A DNA stretch of 64,000 nt from Nissabacter sp. SGAir0207 (GCF_005491205.1 NZ_CP028035.1:2170001-2234000); one strand, 5' to 3'. Positions 10,042 to 20,204 are shown, counted from the stretch's first letter. Numbers and translations are program-made. The notes: generated by a model from the letters alone, not told the origin.

Positions 10042-10411
10042 GCCGGCGGCCTGGCGGCGTTGTCGCATAGCGACTATCTTAGTGATAAGAGAAATCACTT
10101 CAACCTCTTGTTTTGAGAGGGTATACCGATTGTTACCCCATCTGAGGGGCCACAGGCAGGCGGGCCAGGCTTCTGATTCCACGCGCGCCGGGCGGGCGCA
10201 GCCAGAACGCATTGAAATTGTTGTGAATTTAATGTTAACGGTTTTGCGCCGCAGAGTTTATTCAATGTAACAATTTAAACGATCAGCCGATCACTGAAGA
10301 TCTATCGGAAATACCTATTTATTTTACAGGTCCTGACAATGAAGCGAAACCTGTTTGACGGGCTTTGTTGCTTCTTAGTTACATGAGGGCGTAAAAGAGG
10401 ATCTACAACCG
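10042..10411. other. Regulatory interval between suf and the Fur-box gene
   Basis: About 370 bases without a supportable gene. It should hold the upstream activator sites of the suf promoter. A 15-codon frame at 10339-10386 lacks a ribosome binding site. No repeat or strong terminator is seen. Confidence 0.5.
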
Positions 10412-10440
10412 TTGATCGCCATGAAATTTGTGCATATGAT
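10412..10440 (+). promoter_or_regulatory. Promoter of the Fur-box gene
   Basis: TTGATC (10412-10417), 17 bp and TATGAT (10435-10440) form a good sigma-70 promoter with a start near 10447. The -10 box is overlapped by the Fur operator, so iron-loaded Fur should exclude RNA polymerase. Confidence 0.65.
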
Positions 10441-10451
10441 AATAATTATCA
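10437..10451 (+). promoter_or_regulatory. Fur box
   Basis: TGATAATAATTATCA is an exact 7-1-7 match to the Fur consensus TGATAATNATTATCA. It overlaps the -10 element of the promoter and lies 21 bases before the ATG of the next gene. Confidence 0.8.
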
Positions 10452-10472
10452 TTCATAATCTGTGGGACACCC

Positions 10473-10877
10473 ATGACGGTTTCCATGAATGCCTGGCTGC
10501 AAGGCAAAATTGACGATTATAAGTTCCAGGTACGTGACGCGACGGTGGATTTTTATATGGCCGACGCCGCGCTGAACCGCCCGCAGGCGGGCGTTGAACA
10601 GCTTACGCGCTATAACCGGGTCAGTCTGGAGATGGCCAACCTGTGTGCGATGAATGGCGATGAGGAGAGCTATGTGCATGCGCTGAGCAAGTTGCACAAC
10701 CGGCTGATTCTTGAGATCAACAACCCCGAGCGTGAGTACCTGTTTCGCGTGCAGTGTTACACCTTTGCCCGCCATACGCTGAAACTGATCTGCCAGCACT
10801 ACATGCTGCTGGGCATCTGGGAGAAGGCGAGCGCCTTCCAGAGTGATTTCCTCAAGCGGGTGCCCAACCCACTGTAA
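10473..10877 (+). CDS. Unrecognised 134-residue protein, predicted iron-repressed
   Basis: I do not recognise this protein. It is soluble, without signal peptide or membrane segment, and appears largely alpha-helical. Features are VDFYMADAALNRPQAG, a charged middle part (NGDEESYVHALSKLHNRL) and an aromatic/Cys-containing C-terminal half (REYLFRVQCYTFARHTLKLICQHYMLLG). A GTGGGA precedes the ATG; ATG codon 5 is an alternative start. The promoter carries a perfect Fur box. The gene is divergent from the suf operon, which also serves iron limitation, so a role in iron stress is inferred but the activity is unknown. A terminator follows immediately. Confidence 0.85.
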   Translation: MTVSMNAWLQGKIDDYKFQVRDATVDFYMADAALNRPQAGVEQLTRYNRVSLEMANLCAMNGDEESYVHALSKLHNRLILEINNPEREYLFRVQCYTFARHTLKLICQHYMLLGIWEKASAFQSDFLKRVPNPL

Positions 10878-10880
10878 GCA

Positions 10881-10900
10881 CGGGGGCCAGATGGCCCCCG
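10881..10900. terminator. Hairpin between converging genes
   Basis: An 8-bp stem CGGGGGCC/GGCCCCCG with loop AGAT sits between the converging Fur-box gene and menI. T-richness after the stem is modest on both strands. It probably serves as a bidirectional terminator. Confidence 0.6.
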
Positions 10901-10908
10901 TCATTGTT

Positions 10909-11331
10909 TCAGGCCGGGGCGTCGATGATGGAGGTGGTGAGCCGCGCCACGCAACAGAGTTGGCCCTGCTCATCCTCAATCTCAATCTGCCACACCTGAT
11001 GCCGCCGCCCGGTGTGCAGCGCCCGGCAAATGCCGCGCACCTTGCCGCCGCGCACCGCGCGCAGGTGGTTGGCATTCACCTCCAGCCCCACCACCTGCTG
11101 CCCCTCGCGGCTACAGAGGTAGCCCGCCACTGATCCCAGCGTCTCTGCCAGCACCACTGACGCGCCGCCATGCAGCAGGCCAAAGGGCTGGGTGGTGCGG
11201 GCGTCCACCGGCATGGTCGCCTCCAGCCAGGTAGGCTCCAGCCGCGTGAACTGGATGCCGAGGTGGCCGACCATGTTCCCCTGCCCCATCTGGTTGAGCG
11301 CCTCCAGCGTGGCGTGGCGTTGCCAGATCAT
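10909..11331 (-). CDS. menI: 1,4-dihydroxy-2-naphthoyl-CoA thioesterase MenI (YdiI)
   Basis: A hotdog-fold thioesterase that hydrolyses DHNA-CoA in menaquinone synthesis. The family hallmark [20 protein letters not shown] contains the catalytic Glu. [11 protein letters not shown] and [14 protein letters not shown] sequences follow as in E. coli YdiI. The ATG at 11331 (MIWQRH) matches E. coli and shares its A with the TGA stop of ydiJ; a GTG one codon earlier is also possible. Coupled translation with ydiJ is likely. About 140 residues. Confidence 0.93.
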   Translation of the reverse strand: MIWQRHATLEALNQMGQGNMVGHLGIQFTRLEPTWLEATMPVDARTTQPFGLLHGGASVVLAETLGSVAGYLCSREGQQVVGLEVNANHLRAVRGGKVRGICRALHTGRRHQVWQIEIEDEQGQLCCVARLTTSIIDAPA

Positions 11332-14300
11332 CACATCAGCTCCAGCAGGGCCTGCAACGGATGGCGCAGGCCGTTGCCCTCAATACGCTTCACCTGGCTG
11401 CGGCAGGAGTAGCCGGTCGCCAGACAGCGCTGGCGCGGCAGGCGCTGCAACGACTGGTGCCACGACAGCTCATAGATGCCGAGGGAGTTGGCGATGTTTT
11501 TCGCCTCATGGCCATAGGTGCCAGCCATGCCGCAGCACCCGACGCTGATGTTCTCCAGCTTCGCGCCGTAGCGGGCAAAGATTGCCGCCCACTGCTGGCT
11601 GCTGGAGGGGAGCGAGGTGGTCTCGGTACAGTGGCCGAACAGGTACCAGGACTCACCGCTGATCTGCTGCGCCGGGCGCGCCGCCAGCGCCTGCGTCAGC
11701 CACTCGTGCACCAGCTGCACCTGGAAGCTGCCACGGCTCTCGCCGAGCACCTGCTGGTACTCTTCGCGGTAGCAGAGCACCAGCGCCGGATCGACGCCCA
11801 CCATCGGCATGTCGAGCTGGGCGAGGCGGTTGAGCAGATCCGCCGTCTTGCGCGCGGTCTTGGCAAAGCGCACCAAAAAGCCCTTGATGTGCTGCGCCTT
11901 GCCGTTCGGCGCAAAGGGCAGCAGCACCGGCCGCAGGCCAAGCTTCTCCACCAGATAGACCAGATCGCTCACCACTTCGGCGTCGTAGTAGCTGGTGAAG
12001 GGGTCTTGCACAATCAACACATACTGGTTGCGCTCATCGCGTGGCACCGCTTCCAGCTGCTCTAGCGTCATGGTGGTGGCGCGGTGGCCCAGCAGTTGCT
12101 GCTTCAGCGTCGGGCTGGAGAGCAGCGGCAGGTCAACCATGCCGAGCGCGTTGCGGCTCAGGTCACGCACCCAAGGCTGGCGGAAGAAGAAGTTGAACAC
12201 CCGCGGCGCCTTTGCCATCAGCGGGGTGTAACTCTCGACGCTGGCCACCAGGTGGTCACGCGCCGGGCGCAGGTAGCGGGTGTGGTAGAGCTGCAAGAAG
12301 CGCGAGCGGAAGCCGGGCACGTCAATCTTGATCGGGCACTGGGTGGAGCAGGCCTTGCAGGCCAGACAGCCGGACATCGCCTCCTTTACCTCGTGGGAGA
12401 AGTCATACTCGCCCTTGCTGGCGTGCCAGCTATTGCGCGTGCGCTCAATCATGCCGCGCAGGCTGACGCGGTTTTCGCTCAGGCGCTTCTCCAGCTCCAG
12501 CGGATCGACCCCCTGCTCCGCCAACAGGCGCAGCCACTCCCGCACCAACCCGGCGCGCCCCTTGGGCGAGTGGATGCGGTTGCCGGTGATCTTCATTGAC
12601 GGGCACATCGGGCTTTTGACATCAAAGTTGAAGCACAGGCCATTGCCGTTGCACTCCATCGCGCCACGGAAGGAGGTACGCACCGAGAGCGGGATGCGGC
12701 GGTCATAGGTGCCGCGCTTCACCGCGTCCACCTTCATCATCGGGTCATCCCGCTCCAGCGGCGGGCAGATCTTGCCGGGGTTGAGGCGGTTGTCCGGGTC
12801 AAAGGCTGACTTGATGCGGCGCAACTCAGTGTAGAGCGTCTCACCGAAGAAGGCCGGGCTGTACTCGGCGCGGAAACCCTTGCCATGCTCGCCCCACAGC
12901 AGCCCGCCATAGCGGGCGGTCAGCGCCACCACCTCATCAGAGATCTGCTTGAGCAGCACCTCCTGGCGCGGGTCGCACATGTCCAGCGCCGGGCGCACGT
13001 GCAGCACCCCGGCATCGACGTGGCCGAACATGCCGTAGCTCAGGTTGTGGCTGTCGAGCAGTTGGCGGAACTCGACGATATAGTCGGCCAGGTGTTGCGG
13101 CGGCACACAGGTGTCTTCGGCGAAGGGGAGCGGCTTGGCCTGCCCCTTGGCGTTGCCCAGCAGGCCCACCGCCTTTTTGCGCATCGCGTAGATGCGCTCG
13201 ATATCCGCCAGTTCGCCACACACTTGATAGCCAATCACGCCATCCTTGCGGTCGGCCATCAGCCCATCCAGCCGCGAGCAGAGGTCGGTCACCTGATTCT
13301 CAATCAAATCATGGTCGTCGCCAGCGAACTCAACGATGTTCAGCCCCAGCATCTCCTGATTCGGCACGTCAGTGATCAGCGCCTTCACCGAGTGCCAGAC
13401 AATGTCCTCACGCGCCAGATTGAGCACGCGCGAATCGACCGTCTCCACCGACAGGGCGTTGGCGCGCACCATAAAGGGCGCGTTGCGCAGCGCGGAGTCG
13501 AAGGAGTCATACTTGACGTTGACCAGCCGCCGCACCTTGGGGATGCGCGTGATGTTGAGGCGCGCCTCGGTAATGAAGGCCAGCGTCCCCTCGGCCCCGG
13601 TCAGGATGCGCGTCAGGTCGAAGGTTTGCAGGTCATCGCTCAGCACATGGCGCAGGTCATAGCCGGTGAGGAAGCGGTTGAGCTGCGGGAATTTCTCCAG
13701 AATCAATTGGCGTTGCTCACGGCAGCGCCCCAGCACGGTGCGGTAGATGGCGCCGGTGGGCGACTGCTCCTTGGCCAGCTGCTCCGCCAGCGCGGTTGGC
13801 ATGGCGCGGGTGTCGAGGATCTCGCCGCCCAGCAGGATGGCGCGCAGCCCCAGCACGTGGTCGGAAGTTTTGCCGTAGACCAGCGAGCCTTGCCCGGAGG
13901 CGTCGGTGTTGATCATGCCGCCGAGGGTGGCGCGGTTGCTGGTAGAGAGTTCAGGGGAGAAGAAGTAGCCGAAGGGCTTCAGGTAGTCGTTGAGCTGATC
14001 CTTGATGACGCCCGCCTCCACCTTCACCCAGCCCTGCTCGAGGTTGAGATCCAGGATGCGGTTCATGTAGCGCGACATGTCCACCACAATGCCAGCGTTG
14101 AGGGCCTGGCCATTGGTGCCGGTGCCGCCGCCGCGCGGGGTGAAGGTCAGGGAGCGGAAACGCTCCTCGCCAGCGATGCGCGCCAGCAGCGCCACGTCGG
14201 AGGTGGAGCGCGGGAAGACCACCGCGTCCGGCATCAGTTGGTAGACGCTGTTGTCAGTCGCCATGGTCAGGCGGTCGGCATAGCTGGTGGCGGTATCGCC

Positions 14301-14384
14301 GTTAAACCCGTTCTTCTTTAAAGCTTCCAAAAAGTCCAGCACCCGCTGAATCAGCCCAGGTGCCTGAGATATCTGTGGGATCAT
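11331..14384 (-). CDS. ydiJ: FAD/Fe-S oxidoreductase YdiJ (D-2-hydroxyglutarate dehydrogenase family)
   Basis: A 1017-residue fusion of three modules. The N-terminal PCMH-type FAD-binding domain contains [16 protein letters not shown] near residue 83. The FAD oxidase C domain (to about 570) contains [13 protein letters not shown]. Next is a ferredoxin-like part with [14 protein letters not shown] near 670, and last a CCG-type domain with [16 protein letters not shown]. The length matches E. coli YdiJ (about 1018), reported to oxidise D-2-hydroxyglutarate. The electron acceptor cannot be told from sequence. It forms a two-gene unit with menI. Confidence 0.93.
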   Translation of the reverse strand: MIPQISQAPGLIQRVLDFLEALKKNGFNGDTATSYADRLTMATDNSVYQLMPDAVVFPRSTSDVALLARIAGEERFRSLTFTPRGGGTGTNGQALNAGIVVDMSRYMNRILDLNLEQGWVKVEAGVIKDQLNDYLKPFGYFFSPELSTSNRATLGGMINTDASGQGSLVYGKTSDHVLGLRAILLGGEILDTRAMPTALAEQLAKEQSPTGAIYRTVLGRCREQRQLILEKFPQLNRFLTGYDLRHVLSDDLQTFDLTRILTGAEGTLAFITEARLNITRIPKVRRLVNVKYDSFDSALRNAPFMVRANALSVETVDSRVLNLAREDIVWHSVKALITDVPNQEMLGLNIVEFAGDDHDLIENQVTDLCSRLDGLMADRKDGVIGYQVCGELADIERIYAMRKKAVGLLGNAKGQAKPLPFAEDTCVPPQHLADYIVEFRQLLDSHNLSYGMFGHVDAGVLHVRPALDMCDPRQEVLLKQISDEVVALTARYGGLLWGEHGKGFRAEYSPAFFGETLYTELRRIKSAFDPDNRLNPGKICPPLERDDPMMKVDAVKRGTYDRRIPLSVRTSFRGAMECNGNGLCFNFDVKSPMCPSMKITGNRIHSPKGRAGLVREWLRLLAEQGVDPLELEKRLSENRVSLRGMIERTRNSWHASKGEYDFSHEVKEAMSGCLACKACSTQCPIKIDVPGFRSRFLQLYHTRYLRPARDHLVASVESYTPLMAKAPRVFNFFFRQPWVRDLSRNALGMVDLPLLSSPTLKQQLLGHRATTMTLEQLEAVPRDERNQYVLIVQDPFTSYYDAEVVSDLVYLVEKLGLRPVLLPFAPNGKAQHIKGFLVRFAKTARKTADLLNRLAQLDMPMVGVDPALVLCYREEYQQVLGESRGSFQVQLVHEWLTQALAARPAQQISGESWYLFGHCTETTSLPSSSQQWAAIFARYGAKLENISVGCCGMAGTYGHEAKNIANSLGIYELSWHQSLQRLPRQRCLATGYSCRSQVKRIEGNGLRHPLQALLELM

Positions 14385-14615
14385 TGCTGTTGACCCTGTC
14401 CGTCGGTTGTTGTGTTCACGCCTGTCTCGCCGGAGAACCGAGTACGCAGGCCCTTCCTGTCTGCCGCGCCTTACCCTTTTTGGTTGCGGATAATGTTTTA
14501 CGGCCTACGTTGCCCAGAAAAACTACCACACTTCCTTTTTTAACGCGCCGTCACCTTAACGCTTTTCAGCCGCTGCGGCTAACAACTAATCCTGATGCCA
14601 GCAGGAAAAACTCCC

Positions 14616-14621
14616 TATAAT
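14616..14621 (+). promoter_or_regulatory. Likely ydiK -10 box
   Basis: A consensus TATAAT lies 61 bases before the ydiK ATG. A -35 element at 17 bp (TGATGC) is poor. The rest of the 297-base gap between ydiJ and ydiK shows nothing else I can name. Confidence 0.4.
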
Positions 14622-14681
14622 GCGCCATGATACAGTCGTTCTATCAAGGCATAACGCCGTTTAATGAGATGAGACTCTTCC

Positions 14682-15785
14682 ATGATGTATTCGAATAAGA
14701 ATTATGATCTGCCGCAGATTATGTTTGGCGTCCTGTTCATCTCGCTGATGACCATCGCCAGCATCTGGGTGGTGCAACCCTTTATCCTCGGCTTTGCCTG
14801 GGCCAGCATGGTGGTGATCGCCACCTGGCCGCTGCTGATTAAATTGCAGGGGATCCTCTGGGGCCGCCGTTCGCTGGCGGTGCTGGTGATGACCCTGATG
14901 CTGATCCTGCTGTTTGTGCTGCCGATTGCCCTGCTGGTCAACAGCGCCATTGAGAATGGCGCGCCGCTGGTGGCGCTGGCGAGCGATCCGTCGCAGTTGA
15001 AACTGCCGACGCTGGAGTGGCTGCGTGACATCCCGATGGTGGGCGATAAGTTCTACCACGGCTGGAATAGCCTGCTGGATGGCGGCGGCAGCGCGCTGGT
15101 GGCGAAGCTGCAACCCTACATTGGCCGTACCGCCAGCTGGGTCGGCATTCAGGCGGCGCACCTTGGCCGCTTTATCATGCACTGTGCGCTGATGGTGCTG
15201 TTCAGCGCCCTGCTCTACAGCCGTGGCGAGCAGGTTGGCATGGGGATCCGCCACTTTGCCTACCGTCTGGCGGCCGAGCGCGGCGACGCGGCGGTGCTGC
15301 TGGCCGGTCAGGCGATCCGTGCCGTGGCGCTGGGGGTGGTGGTGACCGCCATTGTGCAGGCGGTACTGGGCGGCGTGGGGCTGGCGATTGCCGGCATCCC
15401 CTACGCGACCCTGCTGACGGTAGTGATGTTCACCCTCTGCGTGGCGCAACTGGGGCCGCTGCTGGTGCTGATCCCGGCGATTATCTGGCTCTACTGGTCA
15501 GGCGACACCACCTGGGGCACCGTGCTGCTGGTGTGGAGCTGTGTGGTGGGCACGCTGGATAACGTCCTGCGCCCGGTGCTGATTCGCATGGGTGCCGACC
15601 TGCCGATGATCCTGATCCTCTCTGGCGTTATCGGCGGCCTGCTGGCCTTCGGCATGATTGGCCTGTTCATTGGCCCGGTGGTGCTGGCGGTCTCCTACCG
15701 GCTGATCTCGGTCTGGGTCAGTGAAGCGCCGGAGCCAGAAAAAGATCAGCGTGATGCTGGCCACGGGCTGGACGATATTAAATAA
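14682..15785 (+). CDS. ydiK: AI-2E family inner-membrane transporter YdiK
   Basis: A 367-residue polytopic membrane protein of the AI-2 exporter (YdgG/TqsA, PerM) family. Hydrophobic segments occur near residues 11-30, 32-55, 63-85, 150-175 and in a cluster from 205 to 345. The family's long extracytoplasmic part lies around 90-150. Late helices contain GLFIGPVVLAVSYRLI. It is named from similarity to E. coli YdiK and its place after ydiJ; the substrate is unknown. Downstream are two inverted repeats and then rprA, the E. coli order. Confidence 0.9.
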   Translation: MMYSNKNYDLPQIMFGVLFISLMTIASIWVVQPFILGFAWASMVVIATWPLLIKLQGILWGRRSLAVLVMTLMLILLFVLPIALLVNSAIENGAPLVALASDPSQLKLPTLEWLRDIPMVGDKFYHGWNSLLDGGGSALVAKLQPYIGRTASWVGIQAAHLGRFIMHCALMVLFSALLYSRGEQVGMGIRHFAYRLAAERGDAAVLLAGQAIRAVALGVVVTAIVQAVLGGVGLAIAGIPYATLLTVVMFTLCVAQLGPLLVLIPAIIWLYWSGDTTWGTVLLVWSCVVGTLDNVLRPVLIRMGADLPMILILSGVIGGLLAFGMIGLFIGPVVLAVSYRLISVWVSEAPEPEKDQRDAGHGLDDIK

Positions 15786-15791
15786 AAAATT

Positions 15792-15867
15792 CCGCCAGAC
15801 AGTGTAGCCATACTGAATTCCTCTGGCTGGCGGTAAAATTATTGGGCGGCCGCTAACTTCGCCGCCC
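15792..15867. repeat. Two inverted repeats after ydiK
   Basis: CCGCCAG (15792-15798) pairs with CTGGCGG (15827-15833). GGGCGGC (15844-15850) pairs with GCCGCCC (15861-15867). Neither has a T-run. They may protect or terminate the ydiK transcript. Confidence 0.45.
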
Positions 15868-15984
15868 GATTGATAAAAACAGAGTAAAATCATCCTGCCC
15901 TTAGGCTATTTTTCATGATAAATAGCGATCGGCGTCAAGAAATGGTTAATGATGGTAATCATTTATCTCATTAGACCCTAATGA

Positions 15985-15999
15985 TTAGGATGATTCTTA
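15985..15999 (+). promoter_or_regulatory. RcsB box of rprA
   Basis: TTAGGATGATTCTTA closely matches the Rcs box (TAGGAATATTCTTA in this orientation). It is centred about 46 bases before the predicted rprA start. E. coli rprA is the classic RcsB-activated small RNA. Confidence 0.75.
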
Positions 16000-16037
16000 A
16001 AGACTCTCCCGCCCCATCTCTCTAGTATTATTGGTAA

Positions 16038-16149
16038 TTCGGATTTCAACCCACTGATTTATATACAACCTTTCCCCTGAGTGAGTATAGTGAATCATCG
16101 AATTGCTGTGTGTAGTCTTTGCCCGTCATCCTATGATGGGCTTTTTTTT
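16038..16149 (+). ncRNA. rprA: RprA small regulatory RNA
   Basis: The block from CCCCTGAGTG (16075) through AATTGCTGTGTGTAGTCTTT to the terminator GCCCGTCATC...GATGGGC plus eight T is nearly identical to E. coli RprA as I remember it. RprA is an Hfq-binding RNA that opens the rpoS leader and represses csgD and ydaM. The 5' part (GATTTATATACAACC) is less conserved. The start is inferred from a -10 box TATTAT at 16026-16031, giving about 112 bases. The gene lies downstream of ydiK, as in E. coli. Confidence 0.9.
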
Positions 16150-16357
16150 GCCTATAATTTTTGCCCTCTATTTCCCGGCGGCAAAACAGTTTACTGCCCC
16201 CGCCCCTTCCCAGCGTGATATTCACTGGCCTGACCATGTCGTTTCCTCCCTCATCACACTCACAAAGAAAAATTATTATCCTGTCCTTTGCGCTGGCATA
16301 AAAAATGAGGAACGGGCGCGACAAAATTTAAAAAAGGTTGCGCTTGGTTATCACCAT

Positions 16358-16385
16358 AAAAAAACCACGGCCGGGGCCGTGGTTT
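16358..16385 (-). terminator. ppsA terminator
   Basis: On the minus strand AAACCACGGCC pairs with GGCCGTGGTTT and runs into a T tract (A-run at 16358-16364 on the plus strand), 20 bases beyond the ppsA stop. Confidence 0.85.
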
Positions 16386-16404
16386 AAAGCGGGGTAAACT
16401 GGGA

Positions 16405-18786
16405 TCAGGCTGGCTTGGCCGCCAGGTTCATCCAGGTTTGCACCACGGTGTCCGGGTTGAGCGACAGGCTATCAATGCCCTCATCCATCAGCCAGGCGGC
16501 GAAATCCTCATGGTCGGATGGCCCCTGCCCACAGATGCCGACATATTTACCCTGCCGTTTGGCCGCCTTGATCGCCATCGAGAGCAGCGCCTTCACCGCC
16601 TCATTGCGCTCGTCAAACAGCTCGGAGACCACGCCGGAGTCGCGATCCAGCCCCAGCGCCAGCTGCGTCATGTCATTGGAGCCGATGGAGAAGCCATCAA
16701 AGTGCGCCAGGAACTGGTCAGCCAGCAGGGCGTTGGAGGGGATCTCGCACATCATGATCACCTTCAGGCCATTTTCGCCACGCTTCAGCCCCTGCGCCGC
16801 CAGCTCGGCCACCACCGCCTCGGCCTGCGCCACGGTACGCACGAACGGCACCATCACCTCGACGTTGGTCAGCCCCATCTCATTGCGCACCCGTTTCATC
16901 GCCTCACACTCCAGCGCGAAGCAGGCGCGGAAGCTGTCCGCCACGTAGCGGCCCGCGCCACGGAAGCCGAGCATCGGGTTCTCCTCATGCGGCTCATACT
17001 TCTCGCCGCCCACCAGGTTGGCGTACTCATTGGACTTGAAGTCCGAGAGGCGCACAATCACGCGTTTCGGCCAGAAGGCCGCGCCCAGAGTGGCGATCCC
17101 TTCGGTCAGGCGTGCCACGTAGAACTCCACCGGATCGTCATAGCCCTGCATCAGGGTGCGGATCTCGGCCTGCAACGCTGGCTCCTGCTGGTCAAACTCC
17201 AGCAGCGCGCGCGGGTGGACGCCAATCATGCGGTTGATGATAAATTCCAGCCGCGCCAGCCCTACCCCCTCATTCGGCAGGCAGGCGAAGTCAAAGGCGC
17301 GGTCAGGGTTGCCGACGTTCATCATGATCTTCAGCGGCAGCTCAGGCAGCGCATCGACGGTGGAACTCTGTACGCTGAAGTCCAGCAGGTCGCCGTAGAC
17401 GTAGCCGGTATCGCCCTCGGCACAGGAGACGGTGACCTTCTGGTTCTCCTGCAGGCGTTCGGTGGCGTCGCCACAGCCCACCACCGCCGGGATGCCCAGC
17501 TCACGGGCGATGATCGCCGCGTGGCAGGTACGGCCGCCACGGTTGGTAACGATGGCCGACGCCTTCTTCATGATCGGCTCCCAATCGGGGTCGGTCATGT
17601 CCGTGACCAGCACGTCGCCACTCTGGATACGGTTCATCTCACTGATGTCATGGATCACCTTCACCGGGCCAGCGCCGATGCGGTGGCCGATGGCACGCCC
17701 CTCCACCAGCACCTTGCCGCTGCTGTTGAGCTGGTAGCGCTCCATCACCTGGCCGTTGGAGCGCACTGTCTCCGGCCGCGCCTGCACGATAAACAGCTTG
17801 CCGGTGTGGCCATCCTTCGCCCACTCGATGTCCATCGGCCGGCCATAGTGCTGCTCAATCTGCACCGCCTGCTGCGCCAGCGCCTGCACCTCTTCATTGG
17901 TCAGGCAGAAGCGGCTGCGGTCGGCTTCTGGCACATCCTCAATCCTGACCTGCTTGCCATGCTCCTGGCTGGCGGCGTAGACCATGCGGATCTTTTTCGA
18001 CCCGAGGGTGCGGCGCACGATGGCTGGCTTGCCATTGGCCAGCGTCGGTTTGTGGACGTAGAACTCGTCAGGGTTGACCGCGCCCTGCACCACCATCTCA
18101 CCCAGCCCATAGGCGGCGGTGATGAACACCACCTGGTCAAAGCCCGATTCGGTGTCAATGGTAAACATCACGCCCGCGGAGGCCAGGTCGGAGCGCACCA
18201 TGCGCTGCACACCAGCGGAGAGCGCCACGCCACGGTGGTCATAGCCCTGATGCACGCGGTAGGAGATGGCGCGGTCGTTGAACAGCGAGGCATAGACATG
18301 CTTCACCGCCACCAGCACCGCATCAAAGCCCTGCACGTTAAGGAAGGTCTCCTGCTGGCCAGCGAAGGAGGCGTCTGGCATATCCTCGGCGGTGGCTGAG
18401 GAGCGCACGGCGAAGGAGGCCTCCGGGTCATCGGCGGAGAGCTGCTCATACGCGTCACGGATCGCCTGCTCCAGTTCCGGCTGGAAAGGGGTGTCCACAA
18501 TCCACTGGCGGATCTGGGTGCCCGCTTTGGCCAGTTCGGTGACGTCATCAATATCGGTCTGGTCCAGCAACTGATAGATACGCTGGTTGACGCCGCTCTG
18601 ATCCAGGAAGTCGTTAAACGCCTGCGCGGTGGTCGCAAAACCGTTCGGCACGGAGACGCCCAGCTCAGAGAGGTTGGTAATCATTTCACCCAGAGAAGCA
18701 TTCTTGCCCCCCACTTTATCTACGTCTTGCATGCCCAGCTGGTTGTACCAGAGGATATTACGCACGTCAGGCTCTTTATTGGACAT
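16405..18786 (-). CDS. ppsA: Phosphoenolpyruvate synthase
   Basis: Makes PEP, AMP and phosphate from pyruvate and ATP in gluconeogenesis. The 793-residue product begins MSNKEPD; an in-frame start 30 codons upstream is open, but homology and AAGGA favour 18786. Domains in order are an ATP-grasp N-terminal part ([32 protein letters not shown]), the swivelling phosphohistidine domain ([21 protein letters not shown], His near 422) and the PEP/pyruvate barrel ([20 protein letters not shown]). The divergent ppsR encodes its regulatory kinase/phosphorylase. A Cra site upstream suggests activation when glycolytic flux is low. Confidence 0.98.
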   Translation of the reverse strand: MSNKEPDVRNILWYNQLGMQDVDKVGGKNASLGEMITNLSELGVSVPNGFATTAQAFNDFLDQSGVNQRIYQLLDQTDIDDVTELAKAGTQIRQWIVDTPFQPELEQAIRDAYEQLSADDPEASFAVRSSATAEDMPDASFAGQQETFLNVQGFDAVLVAVKHVYASLFNDRAISYRVHQGYDHRGVALSAGVQRMVRSDLASAGVMFTIDTESGFDQVVFITAAYGLGEMVVQGAVNPDEFYVHKPTLANGKPAIVRRTLGSKKIRMVYAASQEHGKQVRIEDVPEADRSRFCLTNEEVQALAQQAVQIEQHYGRPMDIEWAKDGHTGKLFIVQARPETVRSNGQVMERYQLNSSGKVLVEGRAIGHRIGAGPVKVIHDISEMNRIQSGDVLVTDMTDPDWEPIMKKASAIVTNRGGRTCHAAIIARELGIPAVVGCGDATERLQENQKVTVSCAEGDTGYVYGDLLDFSVQSSTVDALPELPLKIMMNVGNPDRAFDFACLPNEGVGLARLEFIINRMIGVHPRALLEFDQQEPALQAEIRTLMQGYDDPVEFYVARLTEGIATLGAAFWPKRVIVRLSDFKSNEYANLVGGEKYEPHEENPMLGFRGAGRYVADSFRACFALECEAMKRVRNEMGLTNVEVMVPFVRTVAQAEAVVAELAAQGLKRGENGLKVIMMCEIPSNALLADQFLAHFDGFSIGSNDMTQLALGLDRDSGVVSELFDERNEAVKALLSMAIKAAKRQGKYVGICGQGPSDHEDFAAWLMDEGIDSLSLNPDTVVQTWMNLAAKPA

Positions 18787-18861
18787 CGAGGCAATCCTTT
18801 TGATATTCAGTAAGATACAAACGGATGCAAAACCCAACATCAGGTTCGGCAATGTCAGACT

Positions 18862-18867
18862 AGCATA
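18862..18867 (-). promoter_or_regulatory. Candidate ppsA -10 box
   Basis: TATGCT on the minus strand puts the start near 18855. The Cra site is then centred near -41, where an activator would contact polymerase. There is no obvious -35 hexamer. Confidence 0.45.
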
Positions 18868-18890
18868 ATGCTCCATATGGCTTTACTGGG

Positions 18891-18902
18891 TGAATCGATA
18901 CA
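18891..18902 (-). promoter_or_regulatory. Cra (FruR) site upstream of ppsA
   Basis: TGAATCGATACA on the plus strand differs by one base from the palindromic Cra consensus TGAATCGATTCA. E. coli ppsA is a known Cra-activated gene. The remaining sequence to ppsR at 19232 is AT-rich and presumably contains the ppsR promoter, which I cannot place. Confidence 0.7.
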
Positions 18903-19231
18903 ACACCACAAAGTCTGCTCTTTAGGATTAATCCCGGTTGGCTTTGCCTCGGCCAGAAATATTCAAGCTATTGAAATGTATTCAATTAATTATATAGCCC
19001 ACTGGTAAGCGAAATTTAATTTCCACTAAATGAAAAAATGGAATTTAATATTTCACCGGGTCGCGCCCTGCGGTTAATTGGCAATAGCTGGATTAACGCG
19101 CTAAAACAACATTTCATTTGCCAGAGTGCCTCACGCTTTACCGCTTTTCATTCGCCTGCCGATTTTCTCTGTGCCAGACTGGGGAAAAGCCGGAAAGTCT
19201 GGCTGGCCACTAAGGATTAACGGAGGGATAA

Positions 19232-20053
19232 ATGGAAAGGTATGTATTTTATATTTCTGACGGCACGGCAATTACCGCCGAGGTGCTGGGCCACGCGGTG
19301 CTGTCGCAGTTTCCTATCAAATCCACCATCTTCTCGCTGCCCTTCGTGGAGAATGAGGGGCGCGCCAGAGCGGTCTGCCAGCAGATCAATGAGATCTACC
19401 AGAAGAGCGGCGTGCGGCCGCTGGTGTTCTACTCCATCATCTCGCCAGCGGTGCGCGACATCATCAACGGCAGCGAGGGGTTCTGTCAGGACATCGTGCA
19501 GGCACTGGTGGCACCGCTGCAACAGGAGCTGGGCATGGCGCCAACGCCGGTCGCCAACCGCACCCACGGCCTGACAGAGAGCAACCTCAGCAAATATGAC
19601 GCGCGCATCGCGGCGATTGACTACACCCTGGCCCACGATGACGGCATCTCGCTGCGCAACCTCGATCAGGCCCAGGTGATCCTGCTTGGCGTGTCACGCT
19701 GCGGCAAGACGCCCACCAGCCTCTATCTGGCGATGCAGTTTGGCGTGCGCGCCGCCAACTACCCCTTTACCGCCGATGACATGGACAACATCCAGCTACC
19801 GGCGGCCCTGCGCCCCTACCACCACAAGCTGTTCGGGCTGACCATCAACCCGGAGCGGCTGGCGGCCATCCGCGAGGAGCGGCGCGAAAACAGCCGTTAC
19901 GCCTCCCTGCGCCAGTGCCGGATGGAGGTGTCAGAGGTGGAGGCGCTGTTCCGCAAGCACCAGATCCGCTACCTCAACAGCACCAACTACTCGGTAGAAG
20001 AGATCTCCACCAAAATCCTCGACAGCTTCGGCATGAGCCGCCGCCTGTTCTGA
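19232..20053 (+). CDS. ppsR: PEP synthase regulatory protein (DUF299 kinase/pyrophosphorylase)
   Basis: A 273-residue bifunctional enzyme. It inactivates PpsA by ADP-dependent phosphorylation of a Thr next to the catalytic His, and reactivates it by phosphate-dependent removal. The P-loop is [15 protein letters not shown] near residue 152. The N-terminal [19 protein letters not shown] is typical of the family. GGAGGG precedes the ATG. It is divergent from ppsA across 445 bases, the usual enterobacterial arrangement (E. coli ydiA). Confidence 0.95.
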   Translation: MERYVFYISDGTAITAEVLGHAVLSQFPIKSTIFSLPFVENEGRARAVCQQINEIYQKSGVRPLVFYSIISPAVRDIINGSEGFCQDIVQALVAPLQQELGMAPTPVANRTHGLTESNLSKYDARIAAIDYTLAHDDGISLRNLDQAQVILLGVSRCGKTPTSLYLAMQFGVRAANYPFTADDMDNIQLPAALRPYHHKLFGLTINPERLAAIREERRENSRYASLRQCRMEVSEVEALFRKHQIRYLNSTNYSVEEISTKILDSFGMSRRLF

Positions 20054-20144
20054 TGCCCCCGCTGGCGCATCCCCCGCGCCAGCTTCCCCTACCGCGGCCA
20101 CAGAATGCGCGGTGGGTGGTTGAAATCAGCGGAATTTGCTTTAT

Positions 20145-20160
20145 TGTGATCGCCATCACT
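20145..20160 (+). promoter_or_regulatory. CRP-like palindrome before aroH
   Basis: TGTGATCGCCATCACT has the CRP half-sites TGTGA and TCACT with the proper 6-base spacing. It is centred 52 bases before the aroH start codon. Function is unproven; no TrpR operator with a CTAG core is visible in the same gap. Confidence 0.4.
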
Positions 20161-20204
20161 TCCCGGCACTTCTGCCGCAGAGAAGAACTAATTTTGAGAT
20201 CCCT

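Noticed and set aside
10339-10386. 15-codon frame (MKRNLFDGLCCFLVT) before the Fur-box promoter
   Set aside because: No good ribosome binding site, no terminator or antiterminator logic, and it ends before the mapped promoter.
12885-14321. 478-codon plus-strand frame inside ydiJ
   Set aside because: Antisense shadow of ydiJ; composition typical of such shadows (many His, Gln, Val).
16046-16387. Open frames overlapping the rprA region on both strands
   Set aside because: The sequence is explained by RprA and the ppsA terminator; the frames have no family and poor starts.
16438-18399. 653-codon open frame on the plus strand inside ppsA
   Set aside because: Antisense shadow of ppsA caused by GC-rich codon use; no ribosome site, His/Arg-rich low-complexity product without a family.
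20101-20204. TrpR operator for aroH
   Set aside because: Expected from E. coli, but no CTAG-centred palindrome was found in the gap.
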